DNA of 64,000 bases. Source: DASTCZ01 sp035308165 (lineage in GTDB: Bacteria; Acidobacteriota; Terriglobia; Acidiferrales; UBA7541). The position numbers and the translations under genes are program-made. The stretch is taken from contig DATGHC010000065.1 of the NCBI GenBank assembly GCA_035308165.1, positions 1 through 64,000 of the forward strand. The letters run 5' to 3'. Shown here piece by piece: positions 25,604 to 35,470 of the stretch. The notes under the pieces are model-generated. The model ran no database searches and was not told the origin of the DNA. It saw only the letters and a program-made list of their open reading frames with translations. The first letter of the stretch is position 1. Each line of letters opens with the position of its first letter.

Positions 25604-27865
25604 TCAGTTGTCGAAGGGCCTCTCCTCCCGTTTGCGTTCTTCTGGAATTCGCTCCTCCTTCGCAAAGCCATAGTGTTTGTCGGAGACGGAATAGGAGTAC
25701 TCCTCGCCGCGCATGTCCGCCTGATTGAGGACCACGCCGACAATTCTGGCGGAAACCGTACGCAGGTTGGTGAATGCCTGCTTGACGAGTTTCTTGGGAG
25801 TGTCTCCGCTCTTGACGATGAGCACGACGGCATCGACGTAGGAGGCCAGGATGCGGCTATCGGCCATGTTCAGAAGTGTGGGCGAATCCACAAGCACAAT
25901 GTCAAACTGCGATTGCGCGGCGCGGATCAGGTCATGCATACGGTCGGAGGAAAGGAGCTCGGCGGGATTTCGCGGCCTGCCCCCACTGGCAATCACGCTC
26001 AGCCCAGGGACAACAGTCGAGCTGACCACGCGCTGCCAGGTGCTATTTCCTTTGAGGTAGTCGGCAAGGCCGGCGTGATTCGACATGGAGAAAATTCTGT
26101 GCAGGCTAGGGCGGCGCATGTCACCGTCAATGGAGAGAACGTGCTTGCCCAGCTGAGCCAGCGCGACGGAAAGATTCGCGGTCACGGTGGTTTTTCCCTC
26201 GGAAGGCAGCGCGCTGCTGATCAGGATGGAACGCGGGTGCGAGTCGCCATTTGAAAACAGCAAGGATGTACGCAGGTTGCGGATGGCCTCCGAGATCTCG
26301 AAATTGCGGGGGCCGTCCCTATCGAGCCGGAACCACGGCTCCCCGTCGGCAGGCGCCGGTTTCGAATTGCCGCCCTCCAACAGAAGTGTCGCGGATTTGC
26401 CTGAATAGCTGGTGTCCTTATCCGTGGAGTTCTTGATGGGCACGGCGGGGATCACACCCAGCAGAGGAAGATTTAGGTGTGCGGCAACGTCATCCGCGGA
26501 TTGAAACGTATCCTGAAAGTGTTCCTGCAGAAAAACGAAGGTGACGGCTAGGGTCAATCCCGTGAAAAGCCCCAAGATCAGCAGGTGAGTGACATTCGGA
26601 CGGATTCGCGTGGTGGGAATCTGCGCCGGCTCCAGGATGCGCGCGCTCGGCGCGTCGAGCTGGGAAGAAATACCCGCCTCATTCATTTGGCGCAAGAGCC
26701 CTTCGTACAACTGTTTGTAAAGATCCACATCCCTTTTCAAAATACCGTCCTGCAAAAGCTGCTGGCTGGCGCCGGAGACAATTTTTTGCTGGCCGTCGAA
26801 AGCGTGGCGCTCCAGAGCCTCCTGTCGCAGAGCCGCGCGATAATCCTCAGCAACTGAGTTGCGGATGCGCAGGCGTTCGCCAGATTGGCTGGCCAGGACA
26901 TCTTTCAACTCATCCTGAATTTGCTGGACTTCCGGGAATTTGGGCCCGAATTTTGCATCCAGTTGCGAAAGTTTCTGCCTGAGTCCCGTTTCTTTTGTCA
27001 GCAGATCGTCCAGAAGAGGGCTATGAAGAACCGAGGCATCCCCCGACTGGGCTTGCTTGTTCGCGGATTCTTTTTCGATGCGACGCCTTTCTGCGCTGGT
27101 AAGGTCGCTCTGGAGCTCCTGAAGCCGCTGAGTTTCGATGCTTTGCTGACCGCCGTTGGCAGTTTCTACAAAGAGCAATTGGTGTTCGCTCTCATATTGC
27201 TGGAGGTTCGAGGTGGCTTGTTCCATTTTTTGCTTGGTCTGGTTGAGCTGATCCAGGAGCCAGCTCGAGGCGTTTTGAGCCGTCTGGGATCGCTGGTCGC
27301 GGGTTTGTTCGATATAAAGCGCCATGAGTTGATTCACGGTGTCGGCGGCCTGTTGAGGAGATTCGGATTCATAACGGACTTGAATCAAATGGCTGCCTCT
27401 GACCACTTCCGTGGACAACTGCTCCTCGAAGCTTTCGAGGTGCTCCTGGGCTGCTTGGGGGAAAGTGGGCACCCAGTTATTTTTCGGTTCCATTTTGGCG
27501 ATAAGAGATGAAACCAGGGCAGAGCCGCGAAGAACCTCCGCCTGTGTCTGCATGTAGCCATCCGGCGCAGTCTGGTCTTGGAACAATTCACCCAAGCTAG
27601 CCACGCTGCCCTTCGGCATTTCAATTTGTAGAGAACCCGTGGCGCGGAAAACGGGCTTCTGCCGTATGGTTCCGAACAGAGTGGCCATAAATACCGCCAG
27701 CGTGATGGTGAGAATGAGCCAGCGATGGTTCCATAGAATGCGAATGTAAACCGCGAGTGCAAAGTGATCATCTACTGGGAAATCGATAGAATGCCTGGCG
27801 GTTTCTGGAGAGCCTTGAATCTCGAATGTGGAGAAAGAGGGAAGTACCTCTTGCCGGGATCGCAT
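25604..27865 (-). CDS. Polysaccharide co-polymerase / BY-kinase (Wzc-like)
   Basis: A 753-residue inner-membrane protein that controls chain length and export of exopolysaccharide through tyrosine autophosphorylation. A Wzz domain with membrane helices near residues 47-65 and 440-460 flanks a long periplasmic coiled-coil region (about 200-400). The cytoplasmic kinase has Walker A SALPSEGKTT (K558), Walker A' SIDGDMRRP and Walker B IVLVDSP. The C-terminal tail has only a few tyrosines (YSYSVSDKHYGF), fewer than the usual Tyr cluster. It is 25 kb from the rest of the polysaccharide genes and divergent from nagB, driven by a consensus promoter at 28057-28085. Confidence 0.93.
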   Translation of the reverse strand: MRSRQEVLPSFSTFEIQGSPETARHSIDFPVDDHFALAVYIRILWNHRWLILTITLAVFMATLFGTIRQKPVFRATGSLQIEMPKGSVASLGELFQDQTAPDGYMQTQAEVLRGSALVSSLIAKMEPKNNWVPTFPQAAQEHLESFEEQLSTEVVRGSHLIQVRYESESPQQAADTVNQLMALYIEQTRDQRSQTAQNASSWLLDQLNQTKQKMEQATSNLQQYESEHQLLFVETANGGQQSIETQRLQELQSDLTSAERRRIEKESANKQAQSGDASVLHSPLLDDLLTKETGLRQKLSQLDAKFGPKFPEVQQIQDELKDVLASQSGERLRIRNSVAEDYRAALRQEALERHAFDGQQKIVSGASQQLLQDGILKRDVDLYKQLYEGLLRQMNEAGISSQLDAPSARILEPAQIPTTRIRPNVTHLLILGLFTGLTLAVTFVFLQEHFQDTFQSADDVAAHLNLPLLGVIPAVPIKNSTDKDTSYSGKSATLLLEGGNSKPAPADGEPWFRLDRDGPRNFEISEAIRNLRTSLLFSNGDSHPRSILISSALPSEGKTTVTANLSVALAQLGKHVLSIDGDMRRPSLHRIFSMSNHAGLADYLKGNSTWQRVVSSTVVPGLSVIASGGRPRNPAELLSSDRMHDLIRAAQSQFDIVLVDSPTLLNMADSRILASYVDAVVLIVKSGDTPKKLVKQAFTNLRTVSARIVGVVLNQADMRGEEYSYSVSDKHYGFAKEERIPEERKREERPFDN

Positions 27866-28313
27866 GGAATCACCCCCGTAAAAGTGTGGACGCCGAATTT
27901 GTTAGAAACTACAGCCAATAGACCCGGGGTGCGGTCCCTCACTGCGTGTCGAGCGGAGAGCTCCAAGGCACACAGCCTGCGGAAGGGATAGAAGTACTAA
28001 TGCTGCGAGAGGGAATGTCAACATGACTTGAGATCGTCCCCGAAATTGTGCGGAAACTATTATATATAGAGATAGTGACTGTCAAGTAAAATAGTGATAT
28101 TATCCACTGAATTATAGTCCCACGGCAAAGTAAGTCCTGGAACCGTCATTGCGCCTGAAAATTCCAAAATGGGAACTTACGCCGCATCTCCTTGATTCTC
28201 GGCTGTCTGACGAAGCGGTGGACACCAGGAAACATTGGCGCATAGCTTGCCATGGGGTGCCGCTGAGATATCATGTGGAACGCGAGTGAGTTCGAAGCGG
28301 GGTCACGGCCAAC
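27866..28313. other. Intergenic control region between BY-kinase and nagB
   Basis: A 448-base gap without a gene. Its middle (about 28030-28130) is strikingly AT-rich compared with its surroundings and holds the leftward promoter listed separately. I see no equally good rightward promoter for nagB. Confidence 0.5.
28057..28085 (-). promoter_or_regulatory. Consensus sigma-70 promoter of the BY-kinase gene
   Basis: Read on the minus strand: TTGACA (28085-28080), a 17-base spacer, TAATAG (28062-28057). The transcript would carry a leader of about 185 bases before the ATG at 27865. Confidence 0.75.
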
Positions 28314-29108
28314 ATGCTTGTGCATATCACAAAGGACTTTGAAGAGCTGAGCCGCGAGGCGGCGCGAGTGGTGGCCAACGCAATCCGCAAGAAACATGAT
28401 TTGCGGTTGGGGCTGGCCACGGGCAGCACGCAACTCGGGTTGTATCAGGAACTGGTGCGGATGCACCGCCAGGAGCGGCTCGACCTCTCGCAAGTGGTGA
28501 CGTTTAATCTGGATGAGTACATCGGCCTGGCGTCCGGGCACCCGCAAAGTTTTCGATCCGTTATGTTTCGGGATTTCTTCGATCACATCAATATTCCACG
28601 CGAGAATATTCATATACCGGATGGAGCGCCACGAAGTGGCTATGAGCAATACTGCGAGGAATATGAAGAAGAGATTCGCAGCGCGGGAGGAATCGATTTG
28701 CAGGTGCTCGGTCTTGGGAAGGACGGGCACATCGGTTTTAACGAGCCGACCTCGAGTCTGGCGTCGCGCACGCGGCCGAAAACATTGACGCGGCAGACGG
28801 TGGAGGACAACCGGCGATTTTTTGGAGCGAAGGAAGAGCCGCCACACGCGGCAATCACCATGGGAATCGGAACGATTCTGGAGGCGCGGCGTGTGCTGCT
28901 GCTGGCGTCCGGCGCGGCCAAGGCGCGGGCCGTAGCGCTGGCAGTGGAAGGACCGGTGACGGCGAGCGTTTCTGCGTCGGCGCTGCAGATGCATCGCAAT
29001 GCGACGGCGTTGGTGGACCGCGAGGCGGCTGCAGATCTTTTGCATCGAGAATATTACGAACGGGCTTTGGAAATGACCCGGAAGCTGACGCCGGGGAGAT
29101 TGTGGTAG
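28314..29108 (+). CDS. nagB: Glucosamine-6-phosphate deaminase
   Basis: A 264-residue enzyme that converts glucosamine-6-phosphate to fructose-6-phosphate and ammonia. Family signatures are LGLATGSTQLGLY near residue 32, TFNLDEYIGL (catalytic Asp) near 63, and LGLGKDGHIGFNEP with the catalytic histidine near 136. Length matches E. coli NagB (266). It sits opposite a polysaccharide kinase gene and could tune the amino-sugar pool for polysaccharide synthesis, an inference from position only. Its transcript ends at the terminator at 29143. Confidence 0.95.
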   Translation: MLVHITKDFEELSREAARVVANAIRKKHDLRLGLATGSTQLGLYQELVRMHRQERLDLSQVVTFNLDEYIGLASGHPQSFRSVMFRDFFDHINIPRENIHIPDGAPRSGYEQYCEEYEEEIRSAGGIDLQVLGLGKDGHIGFNEPTSSLASRTRPKTLTRQTVEDNRRFFGAKEEPPHAAITMGIGTILEARRVLLLASGAAKARAVALAVEGPVTASVSASALQMHRNATALVDREAAADLLHREYYERALEMTRKLTPGRLW

Positions 29109-29142
29109 GGAATCAGCAAGAAACTAGAGCGGTGAGAAAACA

Positions 29143-29184
29143 AGAGGCCCGCCATCCCAATTGGATAGCGGGCCTTTTGTTTTC
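29143..29184. terminator. Bidirectional terminator between nagB and TonB-dependent receptor
   Basis: AGGCCCGCCATCC (29145 on) and GGATAGCGGGCCT form a long stem around CAATT, followed by TTTGTTTTC on the right and, on the minus strand, CTTGTTTTC. Confidence 0.88.
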
Positions 29185-29194
29185 GGATCAGGTA

Positions 29195-32100
29195 TCAAAA
29201 GATGAAGCGAAAGCCCAATTGCAGCTGCCGTTTCGGGTACGCAGAAGTAAAAGCCAACGGTGTGCCACCAGGGGAGTTTAGGGACGGATTCACGAAGGCC
29301 CCGGTGGGATGAACCCCGACGTTGGCAAAACCGTTGAGCGTGGGGACTTCATTATTCACGCTGGCATAGTTTGTGTGATTTGTGAGGTTGAAGGCCTCGG
29401 CCATCAATTGGAGGTTGTAGTGCTCGCCGAAATGGAAGGAGCGGGTTAAGCGCATGTCCAGTTCGGCGAAGTTCGGGCCAAGTCCGGAATTGCGGCCGAT
29501 GCCGAGTGGACGGTCATTCGTGGAGTGATTATCGCCATTGATGTCTGTGCCGGCGGCAAGGACATTGAATGGGTGACCGCTGTTGTAGGACACGATGGGA
29601 GCCAGTTCCCACCCGCCCAGGACTCTCGAAGAGGAGTGGCCGCTATCCAATATGGCGGCGAAGACGACCTTGTGGCGCTGGTCGAAATCAGAAGGTCCGC
29701 GGTCGGCGGCCAGGTTCAACTCGTTAGCGGGGGCAAAGTCGCTGTTGTAATCGGTAGTGGTGTCATAAGCATGGCTGTAGGTGTAATTGGCGAGCAAAGT
29801 GAAATGCTCACTGAAGCGCTTCTTGACCTCCAGGATTCCGCCGTAATACAGGGCGGAGGCGGCGGAGGAGTACTGGTTGTTTTGAACGATAAATGGATTC
29901 ACAAAACATAGAAAGGGATTCGCCCCGCATTGGGGCGCGGCCCAGTTTTGGAAGGTTACTTGCTTTCCGGTGAAAGGCGAGGTTGCCGTGGTGAAGGGAG
30001 CGGGCAGAAGGTTGGTGTCCAGCGCCACCGGCAGCCGCAGGGTGTGGACGTAAATTCCACTGACGGAAACCGAAAAGCCAGGAGAAATCTCGCGCTCGAT
30101 ACCAAACTCGGCCTGCTCCGAATAGGGGCTCTGGTAATCCTTCTGACCAGAAAACAAAACGGTGAGCGGAGGCAGAGGACCTGTATTCGAGATATTGATT
30201 CCGAACTGAGTCAGGCTAGCGGGCGTGATGCATGCAGCATTGCCGGCGGTGGGCTTGGTGCATGTGACCAGGCCCTGAGCAAATAACGTCCCGAAGATAC
30301 ATTGCGAGGTAAGAGAATTTCCGGCGTTAAAGGCGGTGCACGCGCCTGCCGGGGGAGTTATGCCAGGATTACCAGTGAGCGGAACCAATATGTTGGCGAT
30401 TTGCCGGGTGCCATTGATATTGCCCAGGGTTTGAACGACATCGGCAATTTGGCCGTAAACGGGCGAAAAGAAGATTCCGAACCCGCCACGGACAACCGTC
30501 TTGTGATTCTTGAAGGGATCCCAGGCAAACGATGCGCGTGGGGCAAAATTGTCCTGATCCGTGTTTAACGTGCCGTATTGCGAATCCACTTCATAGCGAA
30601 GGCCGTAGGTGAAAGTGAGATTAGAGAAAATTTGCCATTGGTCCTGCCAATAAGCGGCCGTGAGGGGACGCGGATAGTTGTACGTGGGATTGCCGAAGCC
30701 CTGCTGATAGAACTGGGGTGCTTCCAGGGCAGCCGATTGAAGGCCGTTGATGGCAGCGGGAGTCGTTGCTGCCGGCAGGCCACATGCAGCTGGGACCTGA
30801 AGGCAAGGACTCAAAATGCCTCCCGGCAGATTGCCGAACACGAATCTTCCCGGGAAGAAAGTGTGGGATTCGGTGTGATCGCCGCGATACAACTCATAAA
30901 ACCCAAACTTCATGGTGTGGTGGCCGTGGATCAACGTCATGTTGTCGGCAATCTCATACCTGCGAAGGATGGACAGGCTGGGCTGGAAGATGTTCGTCCC
31001 GAAGTTCCCAAAACCCGGGATGGCCAGACCGACCTCTCCGGGTTCGTTGGGAATGATGTCGATATTCGTGTAGTTGAATTGCGCGCGGAACTCATTCTGG
31101 GCGGCCGCGCTGAATTCGTGGAACCATGATCCCTGAAGCGAGTGATCATAGGTTCTGAGCGAACTGCCTGCGGAAAACGCGACCAGAGATTGAACGTCTG
31201 GACTCTCCTCGATGTCATGCCCGAAGGCATACCGGAAAAAGATCTGATCGCGGTCACTGAACTGATGGTCCAGGCGCGCCGAAGCGAAATACTCGTGCGT
31301 GCCGTAGGGAAGTAGACCGCCATTGGTTTCAAATTGATTGACGAGGTATGCGTCCAGCGGATTTGCGGCCGGATTGACGGTCAGGATGCTTTGGAGAGTA
31401 CCAGCACAAATATTTGCGGGAAGGGCAGGTTTGCCTGTTAAGCACGGCACGGGCGTGGCTCCCTCGGCAGCCAAGCCAGTGATGATTGCTTGCTGTTTGT
31501 TTCCCGTAAAGGTTCCGGGGTCAGGCCCGAAAATCGCGGAATTGGTCAGCAGCGGCACAGCGTTCTGGGAAGCCTGGTGCAAACCTTCAAAGGAAACGAA
31601 GAAGAAGGTCTTACCCTTGCGGATTGGCCCCCCCACCGAACCGCCATATTGCTGGCGGTTCAGAGAATCTTTAACCGGTGTGGCCGCGGAAGTCAGGTTG
31701 AAAGGGGATGCCGGAGTCAACGCGCTGGAAAAGGAAAAAGGATTTCGAGCGTCCATGGGATCGTCGCGGAAGAATCCGAAGAAGCTGCCATGCAAATCAT
31801 TGGTACCAGACTTGGTCACGATATTGATGGAAGCGCCGCTGGCGCCGCCGAGATCGGCGCTGTAATTGCTACGGTTGATTTGAAATTCCTGCACGTCTTC
31901 CTGGCTAACCGTGAGACGGACGCCGCCGGAATCGTCGTTGAACTCGCCACCGTCAACGGTAACGCTGTTGCCGCGGCCATTGCTGCCGTAGAAAGAAAGG
32001 CCGCTTTGAGGGGTCTGCTTGACACGGAAATCCTGATCGCTGGCCAGACGAGTGGAGTTCGACACTCCGGGAGCAAGAAGGGTATAGGTCAGATAATCGC

Positions 32101-32557
32101 GGCGGTTGATTGGAAGGCCAGCAATGTATTGCTGTTCGAGGGTGTCCGCCTGGCTTCCTCTGGTCGTTTCCACTACAGGGACTTCCGCGGAAACTTCCAC
32201 GCGCTCGGCCGTCTGAGAAAGTTTCAGATGGAAATCGAGCGTGACAACTTCGCCGACCGTGACCTGCACACCCGTCTGGACCATCGTCTGAAAGCCGGAG
32301 ATCTCCGCGCTGACGTTGTACTTCGCAGGAGCAAGTCCGGAGATGAGAAACAGCCCGGAATCGTCGGAAGTGGCCGTACGCTTGAGCCCCTTCTCAACAT
32401 CGGTCGCGGTCACGGTCGCCTTGGAAATTACGGCACCGGTTGGATCGGTGACCGTGCCTCGGATGTCGCCCGAAGCACCGACTCCCTGCGCATGAACCGA
32501 ACATGCCGTGAGGATTAGCCCTGCAAGAATAGACGAAGATATCTTCAGAAGTTTCAT
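29195..32557 (-). CDS. Oar-like TonB-dependent receptor with N-terminal carboxypeptidase-regulatory-like domain
   Basis: A 1120-residue outer-membrane protein. After a signal peptide (residues 1-24) comes a carboxypeptidase-regulatory-like beta-sandwich (about 27-110: GDIRGTVTDPTGAVI start), then a plug region (about 125-240) and a large beta-barrel ending in the aromatic QLGFRFIF typical of BAM-inserted barrels. Such Oar-like receptors are greatly expanded in Acidobacteriota and are thought to import large or plant-derived molecules; the ligand here is unknown. It is monocistronic, with GGGGG before the ATG, and the PilZ-TonB fusion at 44390 is a possible energising partner. Confidence 0.92.
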   Translation of the reverse strand: MKLLKISSSILAGLILTACSVHAQGVGASGDIRGTVTDPTGAVISKATVTATDVEKGLKRTATSDDSGLFLISGLAPAKYNVSAEISGFQTMVQTGVQVTVGEVVTLDFHLKLSQTAERVEVSAEVPVVETTRGSQADTLEQQYIAGLPINRRDYLTYTLLAPGVSNSTRLASDQDFRVKQTPQSGLSFYGSNGRGNSVTVDGGEFNDDSGGVRLTVSQEDVQEFQINRSNYSADLGGASGASINIVTKSGTNDLHGSFFGFFRDDPMDARNPFSFSSALTPASPFNLTSAATPVKDSLNRQQYGGSVGGPIRKGKTFFFVSFEGLHQASQNAVPLLTNSAIFGPDPGTFTGNKQQAIITGLAAEGATPVPCLTGKPALPANICAGTLQSILTVNPAANPLDAYLVNQFETNGGLLPYGTHEYFASARLDHQFSDRDQIFFRYAFGHDIEESPDVQSLVAFSAGSSLRTYDHSLQGSWFHEFSAAAQNEFRAQFNYTNIDIIPNEPGEVGLAIPGFGNFGTNIFQPSLSILRRYEIADNMTLIHGHHTMKFGFYELYRGDHTESHTFFPGRFVFGNLPGGILSPCLQVPAACGLPAATTPAAINGLQSAALEAPQFYQQGFGNPTYNYPRPLTAAYWQDQWQIFSNLTFTYGLRYEVDSQYGTLNTDQDNFAPRASFAWDPFKNHKTVVRGGFGIFFSPVYGQIADVVQTLGNINGTRQIANILVPLTGNPGITPPAGACTAFNAGNSLTSQCIFGTLFAQGLVTCTKPTAGNAACITPASLTQFGINISNTGPLPPLTVLFSGQKDYQSPYSEQAEFGIEREISPGFSVSVSGIYVHTLRLPVALDTNLLPAPFTTATSPFTGKQVTFQNWAAPQCGANPFLCFVNPFIVQNNQYSSAASALYYGGILEVKKRFSEHFTLLANYTYSHAYDTTTDYNSDFAPANELNLAADRGPSDFDQRHKVVFAAILDSGHSSSRVLGGWELAPIVSYNSGHPFNVLAAGTDINGDNHSTNDRPLGIGRNSGLGPNFAELDMRLTRSFHFGEHYNLQLMAEAFNLTNHTNYASVNNEVPTLNGFANVGVHPTGAFVNPSLNSPGGTPLAFTSAYPKRQLQLGFRFIF

Positions 32558-32569
32558 GGGACGCCCCCT

Positions 32570-32582
32570 GCCCGAATCGGGC
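32570..32582. promoter_or_regulatory. Short palindrome at the receptor ribosome-binding site
   Basis: GCCCGA-A-TCGGGC lies just upstream of the ribosome-binding site of the TonB-dependent receptor gene; it could fold in the leader or bind a regulator. Weak evidence. Confidence 0.25.
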
Positions 32583-32685
32583 TCATTTGATTTCAGAGAT
32601 TACGCCCATTGTTGGTAAACAGTCTAGGGGCGGAAAGGGGATTCCTAAAGAGTAATGGGATACCGGCCAAGGTGTCGCAAACACA

Positions 32686-34080
32686 TTAATGGGAGGATGG
32701 AGAAAGTCCTCGCATCAAACCAAGGTAAACGGCGCCGGCCACGAAAAATCCAACGAACCAGGCATAGTCATACAGAGGACGGAGAGGCGGGAAGATCAGG
32801 CCCGTTAAGGCAAGAACAACTCCAGCGCCGAGCGCCAAAACGGCCCGCCAATTGATGCCGCCGGAGTATTGGTATGGACCTAGGCTGCTGTAGAGGGCAT
32901 CGACGTCGAGCTCGCTGTGGCGGAGGATAAAGTAGTCGGCGATCATGATTCCCGCGATAGGGCCCAGCAGGCCGGAGTAACCCACTAGCCATCCGAAAAT
33001 GTAGGCGCTGAAGCTGCCCAGCAGCTTCCAGGGCATCAGGAGAACTCCCACCACTCCCGTGATGAGGCCACCCGTGCGAAAGGAGATGCGGCGCGGATTC
33101 AGGTTCGAAAAGTCATTCGAAGGGGAAACCACATTGGCGGCGACGTTGGTATTGAGCGTGGCGACCAGAAGGGCGACCAACGCGATGAAGGCCACAACCG
33201 GGCGATTGAACCTGCCGAGTAGTTGAACTGGGTCCCATATTGCTTCGTGAAAGATTACGACCGACGCCGACGTTACCGCGACGCCAATGAAGGAGTAGAG
33301 CGTCATCGCGGCGGGAAGGCCCAACGCCTGGCCAAGCATTTGGGAGCGCTGCGAGCGGGCGTAACGGGTGAAGTCAGGAATGTTCAGGGCGACGGTAGCC
33401 CAGAATCCCACCATGCCGGTGAGAGAGGGGATGAAGAAGCGCATGAATTCGCCGGTGGAGTGGAATTTGCTTGGCGCGCTGAGCACGGGCCCCAAGCCTC
33501 CCGCGAGAGAGGTGATCCACCAGAGAAGGAGAAGGCCGACGGCGAGCATGAAAGGGGCGGCGATGCCTTCGAGAAATTTGATGGTTTCGATGCCGCGCAC
33601 GATTACAAACATGTTGAGGGCCCAGAAAGCGAAGAAGCAGATCCACAAGCCGGAGTGCGAATTTCGCGCCGCGGGCCACAAGATGGCAAGCATGGCGTAA
33701 ATGGCTCCGCCGCCGATCCAAGTCTGAATGCCGAACCAGCCGCAGGCTACCAGCGCGCGGAGGACCGCGGGAATATTCGCGCCGCGAACTCCGAAACTTG
33801 CGCGGACAAAAACGGGGAAAGGGATTCCGTACTTCGCGCCCGCGTGGGCATTAAGAAGCATGGGGACGAGAACAATCAAATTGCCGAGAAGAATTGTGCC
33901 GACGGCCTGCCACCAGCTCATGCCTCCGGCGATGAGTCCCGAGGCGAGCATGTAGGTGGGGATGCAGACGCTCATGGCGACCCAGAGCGAGGCGTAATTG
34001 TAAACTCCCCAGGTGCGGCGCTCGAGAGGGACGGGCGCGAGATCTTCGTTGTAGAGAGATTGGTCTTGGCTGGGAGGCAT
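32686..34080 (-). CDS. NCS1-family nucleobase/hydantoin permease
   Basis: A 464-residue inner-membrane permease with about twelve hydrophobic segments. Family marks are ERRTWGVYNYASLWVAMS near the N-terminus, GIPFPVFVRASFG, GWFGIQTWIGG and the late DYFILR segment. NCS1 proteins import uracil, cytosine, allantoin or hydantoins. The ATG at 34080 lies four bases after the dihydropyrimidinase stop, making it the last gene of the pyrimidine catabolic operon, so uracil/thymine or dihydropyrimidine uptake is the best guess. The much longer open frame upstream only shadows the dihydropyrimidinase. Confidence 0.88.
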   Translation of the reverse strand: MPPSQDQSLYNEDLAPVPLERRTWGVYNYASLWVAMSVCIPTYMLASGLIAGGMSWWQAVGTILLGNLIVLVPMLLNAHAGAKYGIPFPVFVRASFGVRGANIPAVLRALVACGWFGIQTWIGGGAIYAMLAILWPAARNSHSGLWICFFAFWALNMFVIVRGIETIKFLEGIAAPFMLAVGLLLLWWITSLAGGLGPVLSAPSKFHSTGEFMRFFIPSLTGMVGFWATVALNIPDFTRYARSQRSQMLGQALGLPAAMTLYSFIGVAVTSASVVIFHEAIWDPVQLLGRFNRPVVAFIALVALLVATLNTNVAANVVSPSNDFSNLNPRRISFRTGGLITGVVGVLLMPWKLLGSFSAYIFGWLVGYSGLLGPIAGIMIADYFILRHSELDVDALYSSLGPYQYSGGINWRAVLALGAGVVLALTGLIFPPLRPLYDYAWFVGFFVAGAVYLGLMRGLSPSSH

Positions 34081-34084
34081 GTGG

Positions 34085-35470
34085 TTACTGCCAGGCTCCG
34101 CCGCGCGCGACGCGTTTGAGGAAGTTGCCGCGACCAGTTCGGCCCAGGAATTTGCCATTGTCCACGATGATTTCACCGCGAGAAAGAACCGTGCGCGCGT
34201 TGCCGGTGACCTGGAATCCTTCAAACATGGAGTAGTCCACGCGCATATGATGAGTTTTCGCGCTGATGGTGTAGGCGGCTTTGGGGTCCCAGATGACAAG
34301 ATCGGCGTCACTGCCCGGCGCGATTTCACCTTTGCGCGGATACAAGCCGAAAAGTTTTGCGGGTGTGGTGGAGACCAGCTCAACGAAACGATTCAGACTA
34401 AGTTTTCCCTCATTCACGCCATAGTTGAAGAGCAACTGGAGGCGGTTCTCAACACCCGGACCCCCGTTAGGAATTTTCGTGAAGTCGTCCTTACCGAGGA
34501 TTTTCTGGTCCTCAAAACAAAACGGGCAATGGTCGGTGGAGACGACTTGGAGATGATCGTGCTTCAGGCCTTCCCACAACTTCGGGGGATGCTGCTTTTC
34601 GCGCAGTGGCGGAGTGAAAACATATTTGGCGCCTTCAAATCCGGGGCGAGCAAGCTCGTCAATGGTGAGGAGCAAATATTGGGGGCAGGTTTCGGCGAAG
34701 ACGGGCACGCCGCGATCGCGGGCTTCGCGGACTTCATTGAGCGCGTCTTCCGAGGAGAGATGAACGATGTAAACCGGCGCGCCGGAGATTTCGGACATGG
34801 CCACGGCGCGGTGAACGGCTTCGGCTTCCGCGGTGACGGGGCGCGTGAGTCCGTGGTAAATGGGCGCTGTCTTTCCTTCGGCGATGGCGCGGCGAACAAT
34901 TACGTCGATAATGCCGCCGTTTTCGGCGTGGAGGCAGATTAGAGCGCCGTTTTTCGCGGTGCGTGAAAGCGCCTGGAAAATTGTGGCGTCGTCAACCATT
35001 AGCACGCCGGGATAGGCCATGAACAGCTTGAAGCTGGCCACGCCTTCCTTGACGATTTCGTCCATGTCATCGAGGCCCGCAGTTCCTAGGTCGGTGACGA
35101 TGAGGTGCAAACCGTAATCGATGCAGGCGCGGTTCTGGGCTTTTTTCCACCAGGTGTCGAGCGCGTCGCGCATGCGCGTGCCCTTGGGTTGAATCGCGAA
35201 ATCAATCAGCGTAGTGGTGCCGCCGAAGGCCGCGGCTTTTGTGCCGGTCTCAAAATCGTCGCTGGAAGTGGTGCCGCCGAAGGGCATGTCGAGATGAGTG
35301 TGGACGTCAATGCCGCCCGGGAAGACGAGCATGCCGGTGGCATCGATGATCTGTTCACCCGCGGCTGCTTTAAGAATAGGGCCGAGTTCCTTGATGTGCT
35401 CGCCCTCAATGCGAATCGTGGCCGGGCGAGAGTCCTTTGAAGTGACGACCGTTCCGTTGCGTATCAACAT
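34085..35470 (-). CDS. hydA: Dihydropyrimidinase (D-hydantoinase)
   Basis: A 461-residue zinc amidohydrolase that opens the ring of dihydrouracil or dihydrothymine to N-carbamyl-beta-amino acid, the second step of reductive pyrimidine breakdown. The metal ligands are visible: HTHLD near residue 57, the carbamylated lysine in ASFKLFMAYPG near 148, H in CLHAENG near 180, H in YIVHLSS near 237 and the catalytic Asp in STDHCPF near 314. Length matches the family. GGGAG lies seven bases before the ATG, as the last of three tandem copies of the same site. Neighbours preT, preA and an amidohydrolase confirm the pathway. Confidence 0.95.
   Translation of the reverse strand: MLIRNGTVVTSKDSRPATIRIEGEHIKELGPILKAAAGEQIIDATGMLVFPGGIDVHTHLDMPFGGTTSSDDFETGTKAAAFGGTTTLIDFAIQPKGTRMRDALDTWWKKAQNRACIDYGLHLIVTDLGTAGLDDMDEIVKEGVASFKLFMAYPGVLMVDDATIFQALSRTAKNGALICLHAENGGIIDVIVRRAIAEGKTAPIYHGLTRPVTAEAEAVHRAVAMSEISGAPVYIVHLSSEDALNEVREARDRGVPVFAETCPQYLLLTIDELARPGFEGAKYVFTPPLREKQHPPKLWEGLKHDHLQVVSTDHCPFCFEDQKILGKDDFTKIPNGGPGVENRLQLLFNYGVNEGKLSLNRFVELVSTTPAKLFGLYPRKGEIAPGSDADLVIWDPKAAYTISAKTHHMRVDYSMFEGFQVTGNARTVLSRGEIIVDNGKFLGRTGRGNFLKRVARGGAWQ

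Noticed and set aside
31490..32518. 342-codon plus-strand ORF
   Set aside because: Antisense to the TonB-dependent receptor; a by-product of high-GC codon use.
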